From positions 1 through 13,717 of the forward strand of contig DHLZ01000027.1 of the NCBI GenBank assembly GCA_002405515.1: 13,717 bases of DNA, written 5' to 3'. A program made the translations under genes and the position numbers. Origin of the DNA: Planctomycetaceae bacterium UBA4655 (lineage in GTDB: Bacteria > Planctomycetota > Planctomycetia > Pirellulales > UBA1268). Of this stretch, positions 6,914 to 13,717 are shown in pieces. Below the pieces are notes generated by a model that did no database searches, was not told where the DNA came from, and worked only from the letters and a program-made list of their open reading frames with translations. Positions within the stretch are counted from its first letter, which is position 1. Each line of letters begins with the position of its first letter.

Positions 6914-9619
6914 TCACGGTTTCACGGAACCCAAAAAAATCTCACTCGTCAAAAAATCCTTGAGCATGTCCCGCATGGGGAAGTGCCGCTGCCGGCCGCG
7001 ATCGAGCAGTTTCGTGAGCACGACTTCGTCCACGACCGTCGGCTCCCGGCTGGCGAAAAACCGCACATACCGCTGCAGCTGGCCCCGAGCCAGGTCTTCG
7101 GCGTAATGGGCGGCGGCGAGCCGCTTGAACTCCTGCCACGTCGTGAACGTCTCGCCCCGCGGCAAAGCCCCGCTCGCATCTACGGGCCAGGTCTTGCCAG
7201 TGCGGAGGTAGCGGGCCTGGCCATCCTCCTCCGTCACGATCTGATTCGTCTCCGCCTCGTTCTCCTGCCATCGGCCACTCACGTCGAAGTGCTGGAATGC
7301 GAATCCGACCGGATCCATCATTTTGTGGCAAACGGCACAGCTTGCCACGGTGGTGTGGGCGGCCAGTTTCACCCGTAGCGGTTGCCCCTTGTGGTCCTTG
7401 TGGTCGAGTTCCGGAACCTCGAGCGGCGCGGGCGGCGGCGGGAGATTGAGCACATGCCGCAGGGCCCAGGCACCGCGGTAGGTCGGCCAGTTCGGACCCA
7501 TCCAGGTCGTCATCGACATCACGCCGGCCTGTCCCAGAATACCGCCTCCGCGTGGATCGTCAGGCCGCAGCGTCACCTTCTGGAATCGATGGCCGAAGAT
7601 CCGCGGATACCCGTAATGGTAGGCCATCGCGTCGTTCATCGGCAGCCAGTCGCTGTCGAGCAGTTCCTTGGTGGGGAGATTCTCCCGGAGCATGATGCCG
7701 AAGTAGGCGGGGGATTCCTGGTTCATGCCGGCGGCGATGTGCTCGCGAAAAAGCCCCAGATTCGCCGTCTGTATGGTCTGGAATTTTTTGCCGGGATCCT
7801 TCTCCTCGACGACCACGGCCTTCGGCTGGCCGAGGGCCAGCCACATCGTGGTGAAGGGCATGAGAAACCCGGGCATGCAGTCCGGGTGATCCAGAAGGCG
7901 ATCGATCTCTTGGCGGAGCACGCTCGACTCGGCCAGTTTTCCGGCAGCGGCCAGCTCCATCAGCCGCGTGTCGGGAGGCTGGCCGATCAGGCCGAACGAC
8001 AGCCGCGACGCGATCGCGTAGTGCCGCAGGGCCGGATCGCCGACGTCGGTGGGGAGCAGGGTTCGCGTGGCCGCGCTGGCGAAGATCATCTCGGCCGTCA
8101 GGCGGATCGAATCGTCCAGCCCCAGGCCTTCGCCGCGGCACCGCTTGAAGAACGACTCCAGCCAGCGATCTTCCGCCGACGATACCGGGCGGCGAAACGC
8201 GGATGCGGCGAGCGTGCGGACGACGGAGATCCCGCCGGAATCGTCGGCCGACAACGCGGCCCGCTCCTCGGGAGTCAGCCATTGATGCCGGTAGAAGGTC
8301 TCGATCTCGTACTTCTGAAATTGGAGCCAGCTCGCGGGATAGCTGGTGTCTTTCGCCTTGACGGCCGCTATGAACTCGGGCGAATCGACCGGGAAGCCGC
8401 GAGCGTCCTGCGCATTGGGCGGATCCAAAGGCAGGGTCCGCTGGTTGGAGAAGAAGCCGGCCGCGTATTCATAGTACAGGCCCTTCCAGTTGTGAACGAC
8501 CGGCGGGCCACAATCCCGCGGCAACAGCAGGAACTCGACCGTCTGCGGATGGTCCGGGTCGCCGGTGATTTCGATCCGCCGATCGGCGTTGAATCGCAAC
8601 GTCGGTGCCGCGACCCCTGGCGGCGCCAGCGACGCGACGTCGAGTCGAATCCGCAGGAAGCCGCCATTGAAGTCGGTGTCATCGTTCGTCACCTTGACTT
8701 CGAGGCCTTTGCCACGATTGCCCTGGCGGAGGGAGTCGTTGACGAAGTGCGGTTCGACCAGGCCCCCTCCTCGGGCCTTGATAAATTCCCTCTTGGCGAG
8801 CCTGCCGACGGGGTTGTGCTTTCCGGACACGAAATCGCCGAACAGCCCTTCCGGCGGGCTCGTCTTGGGCTCGAGAAAATCGATCCTTTGCAGCACCATG
8901 GAGACGACTTCCTGGGCCGCGTTCACCGCAGCCGTCGCATCCTGCAGGCCCGAGGCGACGGTGTCGAAGCCTTCAACGACCCGATCACCCGGCAGATATT
9001 TCTCGAACTGCGGCAGGTTCAATTTCAGGACGTTCGTGAACAGGGCGGCATATTCCCGCCGATTGAGGCGTCGCTGGCTGCCGCTGCCGAGCGCCGACCT
9101 CGCTGCGTGGGACTGGTCGACGATCCAGGCTTTGACCGCCTGGGCATGACCGGACTCCGGACGTTTTTCCGATTCGGGTGGCATCCGTCCCGATTCGATC
9201 ACCCGATAGGTTCGCGTCCACAGCACGGCATCCTCGGCCGCGAAACCGGCCGGGAGACGGTCGAAACGGACGCCCGAGTTTTGTTCGTCCGGACCGTGGC
9301 AATCGATGCAGTGCGCCTTGAGAAACGGCAGCACCTTGTCCCGGAAGCCGTCGCCGCCGAAGAGTTGGGGAGTCGTGGTCGACGCTTGCGGTGCCGGCGG
9401 CTTCGCAGACGCGGCAGATTCCGCGCCGCGGAGAGGGCACGCGAACACGCCCAACGGCAGCATCGCGATCAGGACGACCGGAATTCGGATGAGAAAAATT
9501 CTCCACGTTCCTTGCGACGCACGCCCCGATGCTCGACGCCAAGGAATCCAGGCTGGCGAAGCTTCTCGGGGGTGCGGTAGGCCGCGACCGACACGTTTTC
9601 CAGCATTGACGATCTCCAC
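6914..9619 (-). CDS. DUF1592/DUF1588/DUF1585 multidomain protein with haem c motifs
   Basis: A 901-residue exported protein of the large planctomycete cytochrome c family (PSCyt1-DUF1587-DUF1595-DUF1592-DUF1588-DUF1585). After a hydrophobic stretch (about 41-62) comes a cytochrome c-like segment with CIDCHGP (haem site at 104-108) and a later SGRMPP. Next are RRLNRREY (DUF1587), ASAFRRPVSSAED (DUF1595), AIASRLSFGLIGQPPD (DUF1592), the stretch through GILGQAGVMSM (DUF1588), and ASCAVCHKMMDPVGFAFQHF (CxxCH at 761-765) leading to DUF1585. Two haem c sites suggest electron transfer, but no substrate is established. It probably forms an operon with DUF1552 downstream. The start is doubtful: GTG 9619 puts some 40 basic residues before the signal-like stretch, and the first in-frame ATG (9463) lies inside it. 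Confidence 0.92.
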   Translation of the reverse strand: MEIVNAGKRVGRGLPHPREASPAWIPWRRASGRASQGTWRIFLIRIPVVLIAMLPLGVFACPLRGAESAASAKPPAPQASTTTPQLFGGDGFRDKVLPFLKAHCIDCHGPDEQNSGVRFDRLPAGFAAEDAVLWTRTYRVIESGRMPPESEKRPESGHAQAVKAWIVDQSHAARSALGSGSQRRLNRREYAALFTNVLKLNLPQFEKYLPGDRVVEGFDTVASGLQDATAAVNAAQEVVSMVLQRIDFLEPKTSPPEGLFGDFVSGKHNPVGRLAKREFIKARGGGLVEPHFVNDSLRQGNRGKGLEVKVTNDDTDFNGGFLRIRLDVASLAPPGVAAPTLRFNADRRIEITGDPDHPQTVEFLLLPRDCGPPVVHNWKGLYYEYAAGFFSNQRTLPLDPPNAQDARGFPVDSPEFIAAVKAKDTSYPASWLQFQKYEIETFYRHQWLTPEERAALSADDSGGISVVRTLAASAFRRPVSSAEDRWLESFFKRCRGEGLGLDDSIRLTAEMIFASAATRTLLPTDVGDPALRHYAIASRLSFGLIGQPPDTRLMELAAAGKLAESSVLRQEIDRLLDHPDCMPGFLMPFTTMWLALGQPKAVVVEEKDPGKKFQTIQTANLGLFREHIAAGMNQESPAYFGIMLRENLPTKELLDSDWLPMNDAMAYHYGYPRIFGHRFQKVTLRPDDPRGGGILGQAGVMSMTTWMGPNWPTYRGAWALRHVLNLPPPPAPLEVPELDHKDHKGQPLRVKLAAHTTVASCAVCHKMMDPVGFAFQHFDVSGRWQENEAETNQIVTEEDGQARYLRTGKTWPVDASGALPRGETFTTWQEFKRLAAAHYAEDLARGQLQRYVRFFASREPTVVDEVVLTKLLDRGRQRHFPMRDMLKDFLTSEIFLGSVKP

Positions 9620-9621
9620 AG

Positions 9622-9627
9622 ATTATA
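9622..9627 (-). promoter_or_regulatory. Perfect -10 box (TATAAT) upstream of the DUF1592 gene
   Basis: The minus strand reads TATAAT here, in the 127-bp gap between the kinase stop and the DUF1592 gene. No good -35 is found at 15-17 bp. A transcript from this box would begin near 9615, which is past the GTG at 9619, so if the promoter is real that GTG cannot be the start codon. Confidence 0.4.
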
Positions 9628-9746
9628 CGTCGAGCCATCGGCAACCAAACGGTCGCGCTACGGCGGATTTCCGTGATGTTCGGTTTTGGCGGATTTGCGG
9701 GCCGTTCGAGGCTTTTGAGCTGGATGATCCGAACGCAGAACAGACG

Positions 9747-11306
9747 TCATGGAAGCACCGCGGCATCGAGCGTCGGCTGGGCGGCCACGAGCCGGCGGTA
9801 GCGGTCGAACACCCCGGCGAGCGTGCGGACCGACTCCGCCCGGGGGGTGAATCGCGTGGGGGTGCCGCTCGCGTGTCGGGAGAGGAAGGCGGCCCACGAC
9901 TCGGCCGCTCCGCCGCCCGCCCGCTCGGCCCGATACTTCGCCATGAGCGCGGCGCCGAAGGCCGTGCCCTCGCTCGCGCCGTCGAGGATCGAGACGGGCG
10001 TGTTGAACGCGTCGGCGATCACCTGCCCCAGGGCGGGCGTCTTCACGAGGCCCCCGGAGAGCACGATCTCCGTCCGCGGGAAGCCCTGCCGGTCGAGTTC
10101 GCCGCTGCCGAGCCGGAGGTTGAACACCGTCGCCAGGAGCGCCGCCTTCACCATGTTGCCGGGCGTGGCGTTGCGATCGTCGATGCCGACGAAGAGCGCC
10201 GTGCCGCCCCGCGAGACGCCGAGGCCGGGCTCGTCGTCGGTGAAGGGGAGCGAGAGGATGCCGCCGCAGTCGTCCTGCGCCGCGACCACCTGCGGCATCA
10301 CCGTGGCGAAGGCGTCGCCCCGAGATCCCTCGGGCAGCATCCTGCCGAACATGTTCACGACGGTGTTCATCCAGGTCGTGCCGTTGCGGAGCCAGACCAT
10401 GTTGATCGGGCGGCCATCAGGAGCGCAGAAGTGGTCCACGGCCCGCGACACGCCGTGGAAGGGCCGATCGCCGACCGAGTTGGCGACGACGCTCGTGCCG
10501 AAGCTCATCGAGACCATGCCCGGCTCCGCGATGAGCGACCCGGCGAGGGCCGCCGGCTGGTCTCCTTCCGCCGGGGCCACCGGGATGCCCTGCGGGAGCC
10601 CCAGCAGCTTCGCGCCGCCGGCGTCGAGCGTGCCGCCATCTTCACCGGCCCGCCGCACCTTCGGCAGGAGCTCCGCGAGCGGCGGTGGCGAGAAGCCGTC
10701 GGCGGCCCGCGCCGCGATCGCGTCGAAGTCGTCGAGCAGCTTCGCGTCGTAGTCGAGCGATGACTGCTGAATCGGAAACATGCCGGCGGCATCGCCGATG
10801 CCGAGATCCCATCGGCCGGTGAGCCGGTGGGCGATCCAGCCGGCTGGCGTCGTCATCCTCGCGGCCTTGCGGGCGACGTCGGGACGGTTGCGGAGCGTCC
10901 AGAGCCACCGCGACGCGGTGAGACGCTTCGGGCATTTCGTGCCGAGGCTCTCGGTGAGCTCGTGCCCTTCGGCCTCGTTCCTCGCGTCGCACCAGAGTCG
11001 CGCCGGCCCGAGAACCCTGCCGGAAGCGTCGGCGAGCACCTCGCCGTGCATCTGGCCGGAAATGCCGATCGCGAGGACGTCCATCTCGATGCCGGCCGCG
11101 GCGAGCTTCGACCGCAGCTGCGTCATCGCCACGGACAGGGCCGACTCCCAGTCGGCGGGATGCTGCTCGGAACACTCCGCCGGCAGGCCCGGCACCATGG
11201 CGTACGAGCCTTCGCCCCCCGCGAGGATGCGGAGATCGCGGTCGGCGAAGATCACCGAGAGTCCCTGCGTGCCCGCGTCGATCCCGAGGTAGCCCTGGCT
11301 TTTCAT
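9747..11306 (-). CDS. xylB: Xylulokinase-like FGGY family carbohydrate kinase
   Basis: A 519-residue cytoplasmic sugar kinase that transfers the ATP gamma-phosphate to a sugar, most likely D-xylulose, feeding the pentose phosphate pathway. GIDAGTQGLSV (from residue 8) is the first phosphate-binding loop. GISGQMHGEVL (81-91) carries the Met-His pair that contacts substrate in xylulokinases, and LWCDARNE follows. EGDQ gives the expected catalytic aspartate D249, in a loop reading APAEGDQPAAL rather than the common GGGDNAA. SFGTS (269-273) and VLSGGLVKTPALGQVIADAF form the ATP site. Length and frame are normal. ATG 11306 puts the first strand at the N-terminus, so the longer frame from 11405 is not used. 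Ribulokinase-like or other FGGY substrates remain possible. Confidence 0.88.
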   Translation of the reverse strand: MKSQGYLGIDAGTQGLSVIFADRDLRILAGGEGSYAMVPGLPAECSEQHPADWESALSVAMTQLRSKLAAAGIEMDVLAIGISGQMHGEVLADASGRVLGPARLWCDARNEAEGHELTESLGTKCPKRLTASRWLWTLRNRPDVARKAARMTTPAGWIAHRLTGRWDLGIGDAAGMFPIQQSSLDYDAKLLDDFDAIAARAADGFSPPPLAELLPKVRRAGEDGGTLDAGGAKLLGLPQGIPVAPAEGDQPAALAGSLIAEPGMVSMSFGTSVVANSVGDRPFHGVSRAVDHFCAPDGRPINMVWLRNGTTWMNTVVNMFGRMLPEGSRGDAFATVMPQVVAAQDDCGGILSLPFTDDEPGLGVSRGGTALFVGIDDRNATPGNMVKAALLATVFNLRLGSGELDRQGFPRTEIVLSGGLVKTPALGQVIADAFNTPVSILDGASEGTAFGAALMAKYRAERAGGGAAESWAAFLSRHASGTPTRFTPRAESVRTLAGVFDRYRRLVAAQPTLDAAVLP

Positions 11307-11366
11307 GGAGCGATCAATCCCTGTGGTTGCTCGAAGCGACATTCGGCGAGCCGCCGACGCGGCGGA

Positions 11367-11378
11367 CGAATATACTCT
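11367..11378. promoter_or_regulatory. AT-rich core of the divergent kinase/lipoprotein promoter region
   Basis: This is the only AT-rich patch in the 80-bp gap between the divergent starts at 11306 and 11387. It offers TATACT on the plus strand (11371-11376) and TATATT on the minus strand (11374-11369), so the two -10-like boxes overlap. No convincing -35 boxes are seen. The plus-strand box is so close to the ATG at 11387 that the lipoprotein mRNA would be nearly leaderless. Confidence 0.35.
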
Positions 11379-11386
11379 GCGGTCGC

Positions 11387-12190
11387 ATGCGCAACCCTCG
11401 CCCACCCGCCGCTCCCCGCGAACGATCGCGGCTGTCCGCCGGCCCGCTCGCTGCGTCGGCCTGGATGGTCATCCTGCTCGGTGTCTGCGGCTGCTCGTCG
11501 GCCCGGTACGACGCCGACTACGCGAAGGCCGTCGCGGAGCACCGAACGCGGGCGGAGTTTACCCGGCTTCAGGATCGGCCGGTCGAGCTGGCGGACGGCC
11601 GCGTTCGGATCCGTCCGCCGAAGGAGCTGCCGGATGCCCTGTCGGAGAACGGTCCTGATCCGAGGTTGCCTCCGGGCGAGGACGGGCAGGTGAGGAACGT
11701 CCCCCCGAGGCGGCTGCGGCCGACGTTCCTGGAGGGCTTTCCCGGCTGGGCCGCGACGCTCGAGGGGCTGCACGGCGCCAACGCCAAGCTGCCGGCCACG
11801 CTTTCCATCTCCCTCGTTCCCTCGTCTGAGATGAACCAGGCCGACGTCGAAGCCGATCTGCTCGCCCGCCTGAAGAAGGATGAGGCATTCGAGGGCACGA
11901 AGCTCGAGTGGCAGAGCCGCGAGGTGACCGACCGCGACGGCGCGAAGAAGGCCTGGCGGGTGCTCGAGGCCCGTGGCCCGCAGCCGATCGACCGCTTCCC
12001 CGGCAGGAACGAGCCGATCGAGGAGTCGATCGAAACCTCGCTTGCCGTCTGGCTGTCGGCCGAACGCGGCCAGGAGTTCTGCACCCTGCTCGCCTGGCGG
12101 GTGCCCGACGAGATCAAGGAAGCGGTGAAGCTCGACGTGCTCGCCCCGCTCGTCGCCCGCTCGCTCGCCATCGCGCCGCCCGCGAAGTGA
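11387..12190 (+). CDS. Predicted lipoprotein of unknown function
   Basis: A 267-residue protein I do not recognise. The N-terminus has several arginines and prolines, then a hydrophobic run (AASAWMVILLGV) ending in the lipobox-like VCGC, followed by SSARYDADYAKAV. It is therefore probably cleaved and lipid-anchored at that cysteine (about residue 36). The mature part is charged and lacks transmembrane segments. It shows FLEGFPGWAATLEGLHG, a mixed region SISLVPSSEMNQADVEADLL and a C-terminal beta/alpha stretch. It reads like a small domain conserved in related bacteria rather than an enzyme, as no catalytic motif is visible. Upstream frames to 11327 overlap the promoter gap and are less likely. 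It diverges from the sugar kinase and is followed by a good terminator, so it appears monocistronic. Confidence 0.75.
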   Translation: MRNPRPPAAPRERSRLSAGPLAASAWMVILLGVCGCSSARYDADYAKAVAEHRTRAEFTRLQDRPVELADGRVRIRPPKELPDALSENGPDPRLPPGEDGQVRNVPPRRLRPTFLEGFPGWAATLEGLHGANAKLPATLSISLVPSSEMNQADVEADLLARLKKDEAFEGTKLEWQSREVTDRDGAKKAWRVLEARGPQPIDRFPGRNEPIEESIETSLAVWLSAERGQEFCTLLAWRVPDEIKEAVKLDVLAPLVARSLAIAPPAK

Positions 12191-12219
12191 CCGCGACAGG
12201 GCCGGCCCGGCTGCTTTAG

Positions 12220-12246
12220 GGAAATCGGGAAAGGGAGCCGATTTTC
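12220..12246 (+). terminator. Rho-independent terminator after the lipoprotein gene
   Basis: AAATCGG at 12222-12228 pairs with CCGATTT at 12238-12244 around a 9-nt loop. The stem extends by a G-T wobble and a G-C pair to 12220/12246. It lies 29 nt after the lipoprotein stop, and the 3' arm ends in TTTT. The flanking A and T runs could let it act in both directions. Confidence 0.55.
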
Positions 12247-12398
12247 AGTCCCCGGGCCGACGACCGTCACCGAAGTCCGGATGGATAGGCCGTTGCTGGG
12301 CCGCTCATCAGGGCCTCTTCCGCGGCCCCTTGACGCCCCCCCGCCCGCGGTTCCCCCGCGTGCACGCATCCCGCCCCCCCTCCTTCCCGCCTCCCGCC

Positions 12399-12402
12399 AG
12401 GA
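12399..12402 (+). promoter_or_regulatory. Ribosome binding site deciding the start of the secreted protein gene
   Basis: AGGA lies 8 nt before the ATG at 12411. The site fixes this ATG as the start even though the frame it opens is not the frame of the downstream secretion motif, which is the evidence for an early frameshift. The 220-bp leader from 12191 also holds the terminator at 12220 and a GGGCCGC/GCGGCCC hairpin (12298-12304 with 12322-12328); no gene is visible there. Confidence 0.55.
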
Positions 12403-12410
12403 TCTTCACC

Positions 12411-13545
12411 ATGTTTCCCCGCCGTCACGGGCCGGCTGGCCCATTCGCTCGCTTCGCTCGCCGCCCATCGCGGCCTCCGGCTCGAATCCCTCGAATCCCG
12501 GGCCATGCTCTCCTCTGTGCCGTTCATCGCCACGCTGCCGGACCAACTCGCCTCGAAGACCGCGAGCCTTTTCACCATGCACGGCCGCTACGGCAACAAC
12601 GCCCTCAACGGCGACTCGGAGCTCGGAATCACGAGCAACACCAGCGCCCCGCCCCAACAGCAAACGCAACGCACCTGGACCAGCACGAGCGGCACGGGCG
12701 AGCCGTTCACGTTCGCGATCACAAAGATACCCGCCACGTTCGCGTCACCGGCCGCGACCTCCGGGGACTTCACGATCGGCGGTTCGAACGTGCAAGCCAG
12801 CTACAGCGACATCGCAAGCTACGAGCCCAACGCCATCAAGATCTGGGCCCGCTCCACCACCACGGACAGCGGCGTGACCATCAACGACCTCAAGATCACA
12901 ACGCCGGGCGTCCCCAGCGAAACGGTGTTTCCCGGGACGGTGATCAACGTCTCGCAACGATCCGGAGCCGGATTTCAGGAGATCATCATCGCCGGCATTG
13001 ACTTTCAGTCGATGTCAGGCGGCACCGTCACGCTGCGAAGGCAGCGTGGCGATGCAGTTCGGAAATGCTCCCGCCCCCCGCGGTTCATCACTCCAGTTCC
13101 ACGTCATCGCCACCCACATCCCCTGGGTCGATCTCGACGTCGACTCCAACAACGTTGGTGGAATCGACCCTCGCAACGGCCGAAGCGGCACCGACGACCC
13201 GATCGAAGACATCGCCGATATCGACGCTACGCCGGGAAAAGTTCTCCTTGTCAACGACCAAGACATCGACAACGACGGCATCCAAGACTATTTCGACGGG
13301 TTCAACGCTTTTGCATCGCTCGACGAGGACGACCTCCTCGGCAACGCATCATTCGCCCCGATGTCGCTCACGATCACCGGACTGCCGACCAATACGCCGG
13401 TCACGCTCGACTACTCTGGTTCCGACCCGTCGATCGTGATCGAAGACTCCACCGGCCGTCTGGTGCCCGCCCCCGGCCATCTGCGTGTGTGGACGGTTGA
13501 CGCCACATTTCGGAGGTCGGCGAGTGAACTTCGCGCAGGGGGGCA
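12411..13545 (+). pseudogene. Secreted planctomycete protein with N-terminal LESRAMLS motif, frameshifted twice and interrupted by repeats
   Basis: Three successive frames together read as one secreted protein. Start ATG 12411 (AGGA 8 nt upstream) is out of frame with GLRLESLESRAMLSS (about 12472-12516), the N-terminal motif of many planctomycete exported proteins. Dropping one C from the CCCC run at 12417-12420 joins them. The second frame runs through a domain with NGDSELGI, EPFTFAITKI and SGVTINDLKITTPG, which resembles a choice-of-anchor beta-sandwich, to GGTVTL near 13036. Dropping one C there gives GTVTLEGSVAMQFGNAP, then VDLDVDSNNVGGIDPRNG and VNDQDIDNDGIQDYFDGFN, aspartate-rich Ca-binding-like stretches. 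The family pattern ends about 13545 and the frame then enters repeat A. Function is unknown; decay or sequencing error at a contig end are both possible. Confidence 0.7.
13026..13051 (+). other. Strong 11-bp hairpin at the second frameshift site
   Basis: Positions 13026-13036 pair with 13041-13051 (11 bp, one G-T wobble) around the loop GAAG. The frame change between GGTVTL and EGSVAMQFG falls inside this structure, at C13036. Such a hairpin can promote polymerase slippage in the cell or a base-calling error. Confidence 0.6.
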
Positions 13546-13547
13546 TT

Positions 13548-13590
13548 ACTACCGGGAGCATGAAGTAGTTGACATTATTCTGCGGGCAAC
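13548..13590 (+). repeat. Right copy of dispersed repeat A
   Basis: Same orientation as the copy at 18-61. It begins just where the secreted protein loses its family pattern, so it probably marks an insertion or rearrangement point. Seventeen bases separate it from the tandem repeat at 13608, a spacing not kept at the left end. Confidence 0.8.
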
Positions 13591-13607
13591 TCGGCCTGCT
13601 GACTTTC

Positions 13608-13717
13608 ACGGAAGCCCGAGGCGCGAGTTTCCCTGCAGGCGAACAGGTGCCCAATACGGAAGCCCGAGGCGCGAGAATCCCTGCAGGCGAACAGGTGACC
13701 AAAACGGAAGCCCGAGG
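13608..13717 (+). repeat. 48-bp tandem repeat (repeat B), cut by the window end
   Basis: Two full units (13608-13655 and 13656-13703) and the first 14 bases of a third. Each starts ACGGAAGCCCGAGGCGCGAG and continues CCCTGCAGGCGAACAGGTG. Differences are confined to the three bases after GCGCGAG (TTT or AAT) and to the last few bases of the unit. The period is 16 codons, so all three frames stay in register. No stop occurs in the plus frame used by the upstream gene, nor in one minus frame that reads CSPAGxLAPRASV. Confidence 0.9.

Noticed and set aside
7382..9580. A 732-codon open frame on the plus strand opposite the DUF1592 gene
   Set aside because: The minus-strand frame holds all the family motifs and the haem sites. 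The plus frame has no recognisable domain and is a composition shadow.
13065..13439. A 124-codon plus-strand frame rich in Ser and Thr near the right end
   Set aside because: The neighbouring frame gives VDLDVDSNNVGGIDPRNG and similar family-like stretches, so this Ser/Thr-rich frame is a shadow.
13608..13717. CRISPR array
   Set aside because: The whole 48-bp unit is conserved and only a few bases vary, so there are no unique spacers, and no cas gene is in the window.

Overview
The window looks like a piece of a Planctomycetota chromosome, most likely of the Pirellulales type. Four things point there: a DUF1592-family and DUF1552 gene pair, a PQQ-type beta-propeller gene, GC-rich sequence with many C/G-ending codons, and a secreted protein carrying the planctomycete N-terminal motif GLRLESLESRAMLSS. 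The genus cannot be told from the sequence alone.

Layout. The left end (1-80) carries a dispersed repeat followed at once by the decayed 3' remnant of a group II intron (about 81-594): the maturase end of its reverse transcriptase, then domains V and VI. Next come a minus-strand NADPH-dependent FMN reductase (663-1271) and a divergent plus-strand pair. The first of the pair is a membrane glycosyltransferase (1396-4143) whose C-terminus carries an unusual helical plus beta-sandwich extension. The second is a PQQ-like beta-propeller protein (4140-5384), overlapping it by the ATGA junction. Facing them on the minus strand are a xylulokinase-like sugar kinase (9747-11306), a multidomain DUF1592-family protein with two haem c motifs (6914-9619) and a Tat-exported DUF1552 protein (5516-6862). 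A lipoprotein gene (11387-12190) diverges from the kinase. The right end holds a secreted protein gene (from 12411) broken by two +1 frameshifts. Its reading frame then runs into the second copy of the left-end repeat and a 48-bp tandem repeat that reaches the last base.

How the genes may work together. The glycosyltransferase and the propeller are probably one transcriptional unit and both work at or outside the cytoplasmic membrane. The DUF1592 and DUF1552 proteins form the usual planctomycete exported pair with a haem c component; their biochemical role is not established. The kinase upstream may link sugar use to this pair, but this rests only on neighbourhood.

Most unusual points: the glycosyltransferase fusion, the repeat family shared by both ends, the intron remnant with a shortened domain V, and the double frameshift, whose second site lies in a strong hairpin. 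I saw no tRNA, rRNA, CRISPR array, defence system or complete mobile element. Both ends lie in repetitive sequence, as expected if the window is a whole contig that broke at repeats.
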